Shown here piece after piece: positions 5,967 to 6,070 of a DNA stretch of 6,070 nucleotides. The translations under genes were made by a program, and so were the position numbers. The stretch's first letter is position 1. The number at the start of each line of letters is the position of its first letter. The notes under the pieces are model-generated. The model was not told the DNA's origin, made no database searches, and saw only the letters and a program-made list of their open reading frames with translations. This stretch comes from Candidatus Bathyarchaeota archaeon B23 (lineage in GTDB: Archaea; Thermoproteota; Bathyarchaeia; TCS64; B23), in assembly GCA_001593875.1 (NCBI GenBank), contig LUCA01000047.1, forward strand, positions 1 to 6,070, read 5' to 3'.

Positions 5967-5998
5967 GGCGTCGAGGGTTTTGAGAGGACCCTCACGCC
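5967..5998. repeat. Strong imperfect hairpin (11 bp with one bulged base)
   Basis: GGCGT (5967-5971) pairs with ACGCC (5994-5998), and GAGGGT (5973-5978) pairs with ACCCTC (5988-5993). This leaves a single bulged C at 5972 and a 9-nt loop. No T-run directly follows it on either strand, so it does not look like a standard terminator. It could be an element of a structured RNA, a leader stem, or a protein-binding dyad. Confidence 0.55.
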
Positions 5999-5999
5999 A

Positions 6000-6039
6000 A
6001 AACGACATCAAAAATTTTTAAGGTTTTCAGATGTCGTTT
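6000..6039. repeat. 10-bp inverted repeat flanking a TATA-like element (putative operator/promoter)
   Basis: AAACGACATC (6000-6009) and GATGTCGTTT (6030-6039) are perfect inverted copies with a 20-bp spacer. The spacer contains ATTTTTAAGG (6014-6023), which can be read as a TATA box on the plus strand (predicted start near 6044) or on the minus strand as TTAAAAAT (predicted start near 5991). The arms sit about three helical turns apart, on the same DNA face. This suggests a regulated promoter for a gene beyond the window edge or for an RNA on the minus strand; the function is inferred. Confidence 0.45.
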
Positions 6040-6070
6040 CCAACTCCCAAAACTATAATAGATAGTTGCT

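Noticed and set aside
5804..5995. Minus-strand 63-codon frame from GTG 5995
   Set aside because: A TATA-like core lies at a suitable distance, but the protein is Pro/Ser-rich with no recognisable family and the codon use is mixed. I treat it as non-coding or RNA.
5871..6065. Plus-strand 64-codon frame starting at TTG 5871
   Set aside because: It has a weak start, no resemblance to any family, and runs through the hairpin and the inverted repeat. It is probably chance.
6031..6070. ATG 6031 (MSFPTPKTIIDSC) as the start of a gene leaving the window
   Set aside because: Only 13 codons are visible, and the TATA-like core is too close upstream to serve it. It cannot be judged without more sequence.
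5708..6070. tRNA, SRP RNA, RNase P RNA or C/D box RNA in the right-hand intergenic region
   Set aside because: No cloverleaf, no T-loop consensus and no properly paired C and D boxes could be found by eye on either strand.

Overview
The window looks archaeal, most likely from a thermophilic member of the Thermoproteota (possibly Bathyarchaeia-like; the lineage is my inference). The evidence is an archaeal-type ATP-dependent DNA ligase, a stand-alone MetRS-beta-like tRNA-binding protein, and TATA boxes about 25-30 nt upstream of ATG codons with almost no 5' leader. The DNA is GC-rich and makes heavy use of AGG, GAG and CTC codons. Stops are TAG (three genes) and TAA (two genes).

Layout: positions 3-2093 (+) hold the 3' part of a large secreted or surface protein that begins before the window. 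It carries the tail of a gingipain-like (C25) peptidase domain, a glutamine-amidotransferase-like fold, two IPT/Ig-like modules, and a C-terminal domain with a dockerin/EF-hand-like calcium loop. It converges on four minus-strand genes. Read in their own direction these are DNA ligase (5605-3842), the tRNA-binding MetRS-beta-like protein (3817-3479), a DsrE-family sulfur-carrier-like protein (3439-3110), and a cysteine-synthase-family PLP enzyme (3056-2148).

How the minus-strand genes relate: ligase and the tRNA-binding gene share a transcript and are probably translationally coupled, because a Shine-Dalgarno site directly follows the ligase stop. The DsrE-like and cysteine-synthase-like genes each have their own TATA box and look essentially leaderless, so they may be transcribed separately as well as by read-through. 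They are plausible sulfur-metabolism partners. The TATA box of the PLP-enzyme gene lies at the centre of a perfect 18-bp palindrome, which suggests an operator.

Positions 5606-6070 hold no gene I can support. This AT-richer region has the ligase promoter, a run of A/T tracts (T-runs on the minus strand), a strong 11-bp hairpin (5967-5998), and a 10-bp inverted repeat (6000-6039) enclosing a TATA-like element. It is probably a regulatory or non-coding RNA region facing a gene beyond the right edge. I see no CRISPR array, insertion sequence, tRNA or rRNA. No convincing new multi-gene system is visible; the least explained part is this right-hand intergenic region.
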